Shown piece by piece: positions 61,245-64,000 of a stretch of 64,000 nt of DNA. Each line of letters starts with the position of its first letter. Positions within the stretch are counted from its first letter, which is position 1. The notes below the pieces were generated by a model that saw only the letters and a list, made by a program, of their open reading frames with translations, ran no database searches and had not been told where the DNA came from. A program made the translations under genes and the position numbers. Origin of the DNA: Acidobacteriota bacterium (lineage in GTDB: Bacteria; Acidobacteriota; Terriglobia; Bryobacterales; Bryobacteraceae); contig JACQZR010000009.1 of NCBI GenBank assembly GCA_016213775.1, positions 1 through 64,000 on the forward strand, given 5' to 3'.

Positions 61245-63755
61245 CTATTCCGACGGTTCCCCGTGCTCGCCCAGATCACGGAGGATGGCCGCGAGATTGG
61301 AGCGGTAAGTAGCGACGTTGGGATGATCGGGGCCGAACCGCCGCAGAGCCGCATCGAGGGCGAGCTCGATCTGCCGGCGCGCTTCCGCGTGCTCGCCGAG
61401 ATCACCGAAGATGTTCGCGAGACTGGAGCGATGAATCGCGACGTTGGGATGATCGGGGCCGAACAGCCGCAGATCCGCATCGAGGGCGAGTTCGATCTGC
61501 CGGCGAGCTTCCGCGTGCTCGCCCAGATTGCGGAGGATGGCCGCGAGATTGGAGCGATCAATAGCGACGTTGGGATGATCGGGGCCGAACAGCCGCAGAT
61601 CCGCATCGAGGGCGAGTTGGATCTGCTTGCGCGCTTCCGCGTGCTCGCCGAGATCACGGAGTATGTTCGCGAGATTGGAGCGATCAATAGCGACGGTGGG
61701 ATGATCGGGGCCGAACAGCCGCAGATCCGCATCGAGGGCGAGCTCGATCTGGTTGCGCGCTTCCGCGTGCTCGCCGAGAGCACGGAGTATGTTCGCGAGA
61801 TTGGAGCGGGAAACAGCGACGTCGGCATGATCGGGGCCGAACAGCCGCAGATCCGCATCGAGGGCGAGCTTCAGGAAGGAAGACGCATCCGCCGGAAGGC
61901 CACGGCTTTTCAGATAATTCCCGGCGTGATTCAAAAGGCGCCCTGCCGATGAGGGAGCCGTTTCCGGCACGACCCGCGACTTGATTTCCGCCGCATGGGG
62001 CAGAAGCTGTTGCGCGAGCTGCCAGGACTGTGGTTCGTGTGCGTCCCGCGGAAATGATTCGTCCACCAGATCGCAGGCGGCGGTGAACCACTTTACGGCC
62101 TCTCCCTGCTCATTCAGCCGGCTGCGGATTACCTCCCGGACCACGCGATGCAACTCGTAGACGGTTTCTCCGCTTCGTGGCTCATCGCGGCGTAGCAGGG
62201 CGTATTCGGAAAGCACGTCCTCTACCTCCATCCAGGCATCGCGATCGGACATGGCCGTGGCGAGCGAAGGTGGCAGCTTGGCGCGGCCGGCGAGCAACAG
62301 CTCCTTGTACGGAATCGGATCGGGCGAAAGCCATGCCAGGAGGCAGAGGAGGTGGTAAGCGGCTTCGGACTGCTTGAGAACCCGGTCGAGGGAGAGGCTG
62401 ATTGCTGCCGACACAGAATCCGGGTAATCATGGCGTTTCGGGACGCGGCTCAGTTTTTCCTTCCAGATGGCATGGTAATCGGCGAGCGGCACGTGGCCGG
62501 CGGCCATGTAATCGGCTGCGTGTTCGAGAGAGAGGACCAAACCATCGAGATCACGGGCCAGCGCCCTGGCCGCTGCCGGATCGCTCTGACCAGTACGCTC
62601 GAGCAGATACGACACTGCCTCGTCTTGATTCCACTTGGACACTTCCACCTGGCGGGCGAGTCCGTCCCAATGCGAACTGCGCGACGTGATGAGCACGTGG
62701 CCGCCATGGATCCATTGGAGATGGTCTCGCACAAGCTGCGGGGATTCGGCATTGTCGAAAACAAGCAGCCATGGCTGGAGGTTGTGCAACGCGTTGCGGA
62801 CGCCGGCCACCGTATCGGCCGGATCCTTCTCGATGGGGACGCCCAGGAGACGGCCGAGCCTTTCGAAGCTGCCAAGAATGGCCAGGGGTGTTTCGGCGTT
62901 GATCCAGGCGCCGCAGCGATAGCGGGCCTGATACGATTCGGCATAATAGCGCGCGAGCTGGCTCTTGCCGATTCCCGGAAGGCCGTGCATGGCGGTGAGG
63001 GCGGTTGTCTCTCCTTGCGCCAACGCGGCTTCGATCTTTTTCAGCAAGTGAGGACGCGTGCGAAAGTGCTGCGTCGGGCGAGGAAACTCCCATACCTTTT
63101 CGATTGCGCGCTTGCCTTTGAGGATGGCCAGAGTCTCATCGGTGGTTTGCCGGATATGGTGGAGCTGATTGGCGACATCCCGCAGCACATGCTGCTGAAA
63201 CGCGATCCAGCTTCCGGTCATTTGCTGCTCGCGCAGTACCGTGTCATGGGAATCGCGCAGCGCTTGCGGAAGGCGAAGGCGAAGGAAGTCGCTGAGCTCG
63301 AGCGGCAGGCGGCGAGGGGTGTCGAGATTGAGGCGTTGCAGGGGATCCGCCGCATCGTAGCGCCAGCGGACGAGCTTCGGCTCCATCTGACTCCACCAGT
63401 GTTCGCGGAAGGGAGCCTCGTCGAGTTGGAGGAGGGTTGGGTCGGCGTCCCCCGTTCCACGAAACACTTCCTCGGGGCGACGGGCGGCAAGAAGGGCGTT
63501 CCAGGCTTCGAACCATTGCCCGAATTCCTCATTGAGCTGCACCGCCTCCGGCTGGAGATGTTGCAAGGCCTGTGAGACCAGTTCCGTCAACACATCGGCG
63601 CCAGCCTTGCCCCAATCGGTGCCGGTGACTTCCGCGAGAACCTTCGCGCCGGCAGCGCCCGCGGCGAGAAGGAAGCCACCGCCGACGCATCCGAAGTTCG
63701 CCAACGCCGCGAAGCGCAGCACGCGAGCAGCACTCGATGTGATGGAATCGCTCAC
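61245..63755 (-). CDS. NB-ARC-TPR STAND ATPase, possible antiviral sensor
   Basis: 836 aa. Residues 1-210 form an N-terminal region of no family I recognise, with a hydrophobic stretch at 12-40 (FAALANFGCVGGGFLLAAGAAG). The NB-ARC core has a Walker A GLPGIGKSQLARYY (258-271), Walker B LLVFDNAES (330-338) and a HVLITSRS sensor. A winged-helix-like part is at about 440-560. The C-terminus has five 42-residue TPR units with the motif ALDADLRLFGPDHPNVAI. STAND proteins of this layout sense a ligand through repeats and activate the N-terminal effector; several are antiphage systems. Neighbours are toxin-antitoxin, Uma2 and a transposase. No separate effector gene is seen. Confidence 0.85.
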   Translation of the reverse strand: MSDSITSSAARVLRFAALANFGCVGGGFLLAAGAAGAKVLAEVTGTDWGKAGADVLTELVSQALQHLQPEAVQLNEEFGQWFEAWNALLAARRPEEVFRGTGDADPTLLQLDEAPFREHWWSQMEPKLVRWRYDAADPLQRLNLDTPRRLPLELSDFLRLRLPQALRDSHDTVLREQQMTGSWIAFQQHVLRDVANQLHHIRQTTDETLAILKGKRAIEKVWEFPRPTQHFRTRPHLLKKIEAALAQGETTALTAMHGLPGIGKSQLARYYAESYQARYRCGAWINAETPLAILGSFERLGRLLGVPIEKDPADTVAGVRNALHNLQPWLLVFDNAESPQLVRDHLQWIHGGHVLITSRSSHWDGLARQVEVSKWNQDEAVSYLLERTGQSDPAAARALARDLDGLVLSLEHAADYMAAGHVPLADYHAIWKEKLSRVPKRHDYPDSVSAAISLSLDRVLKQSEAAYHLLCLLAWLSPDPIPYKELLLAGRAKLPPSLATAMSDRDAWMEVEDVLSEYALLRRDEPRSGETVYELHRVVREVIRSRLNEQGEAVKWFTAACDLVDESFPRDAHEPQSWQLAQQLLPHAAEIKSRVVPETAPSSAGRLLNHAGNYLKSRGLPADASSFLKLALDADLRLFGPDHADVAVSRSNLANILRALGEHAEARNQIELALDADLRLFGPDHPTVAIDRSNLANILRDLGEHAEARKQIQLALDADLRLFGPDHPNVAIDRSNLAAILRNLGEHAEARRQIELALDADLRLFGPDHPNVAIHRSSLANIFGDLGEHAEARRQIELALDAALRRFGPDHPNVATYRSNLAAILRDLGEHGEPSE
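61263..61892 (-). repeat. Five tandem 126-bp repeats encoding TPR units
   Basis: The marker GATGATCGGGGCCGAAC recurs at about 61321, 61447, 61573, 61699 and (variant) 61825, an exact 126-bp period equal to 42 codons. Near-identity at DNA level means recombination can easily change the unit number. The repeat stays open in several frames, which explains spurious antisense ORFs here. Confidence 0.9.
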
Positions 63756-64000
63756 CGGTTCTTACACTGTTACAGGCCAACCGAGCGGTGGTCAACCTGC
63801 AAACATTGAGGTGAGATGGCGCTTCAAAGTTGAAGCGGATGAGTTGCTGCACATCCATCGGAAATTGTCCGGCTACCGACGGCCATGTGTCTGTACGCGC
63901 CCCACCGTTCTTGCCGCCGACATAGAGGGGGGCACTGTCGTCAGGACGGTAGTCCTCGCGAAGCGGGTTACCAGGAGGTTTTTCTTTTGCTGTAGGCATC
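63756..64000 (-). other. Upstream region of the STAND gene, possible partial or small ORF
   Basis: 245 bp before the STAND start. One minus frame is open from ATG 63999 (MPTAKEKPPGNPLREDYRPD ...) into the STAND gene, but its sequence after about residue 60 looks like out-of-frame STAND coding. A short leader protein of about 60-80 aa coupled to the STAND gene is possible; the window edge prevents a decision. Confidence 0.3.

Noticed and set aside
61263-61892. Regularly spaced repeats that look like a CRISPR array
   Set aside because: The period is 126 bp, there are no unique spacers, and the repeat translates to TPR motifs in frame with the STAND gene.

Overview
The window looks like chromosomal DNA of an Acidobacteriota bacterium, most likely of the Bryobacterales/Solibacter type. 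This is inferred from gene content, not from a marker gene. The DNA is GC-rich and Gram-negative in character: LptD, TonB-dependent receptor, TadE-like proteins. It carries gene families abundant in that phylum: secreted BNR/VPS10-type propellers, DUF1080 and SBBP-repeat proteins, a YncE/phosphoesterase fusion, Tat-type leaders on sugar enzymes, a ceramide-glucosyltransferase-like/HpnI-like transferase, and type II toxin-antitoxin debris. I see no rRNA, tRNA, CRISPR array or prophage.

Layout. 0.1-3.7 kb: a translationally coupled minus-strand operon (glycosyltransferase, two methyltransferases, M28 peptidase), divergent from a RodZ-like protein. 4.7-15.6 kb: a DUF4143-type ATPase with an inverted-repeat operator, a propeller-phosphoesterase fusion, a giant CAP/Fn3 secreted protein, a small membrane protein, an HpnI-like transferase and an amidase. 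15.6-18.3 kb: three TadE/TadG-like genes. 18.5-23.6 kb: a DUF1080 protein, a divergent class A PBP, a small membrane protein and a decayed TonB receptor tail. 23.6-29.9 kb: a sialidase-like protein and a coupled receptor-YfiR-hybrid kinase operon. 30-31.7 kb: an O-methyltransferase, a coiled-coil protein and an MgtC-like protein.

31.8-38.6 kb is the most unusual region. Two paralogous alpha/beta-hydrolase-LysM proteins without signal peptides come first. A tightly coupled three-gene operon follows: membrane fatty-acid hydroxylase, a ketosynthase III fused to a haem-oxygenase-like diiron-oxidase domain, and an unknown 295-aa protein. A lysozyme-like protein, also without a signal peptide, closes the region. 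The operon has the layout of an uncharacterised acyl-chain condensation/oxidation pathway.

38.7-45 kb: a secreted protein of unknown function, an RDD protein, LptD, an enolase-superfamily enzyme, and a HigA antitoxin beside an internally deleted HigB. 45-56 kb: two large secreted proteins sharing a C-terminal module array with the CAP/Fn3 protein at 8.7-12.8 kb, then an FmdB-like protein, an S41 homologue lacking catalytic residues and a 1080-aa propeller protein. 56-64 kb is accessory: SEC-C and KTSC proteins, a two-gene transposase unit, a Uma2 nuclease, a HigBA module with a readable promoter/operator, and an NB-ARC-TPR STAND ATPase with 126-bp internal repeats that could be a defence protein.
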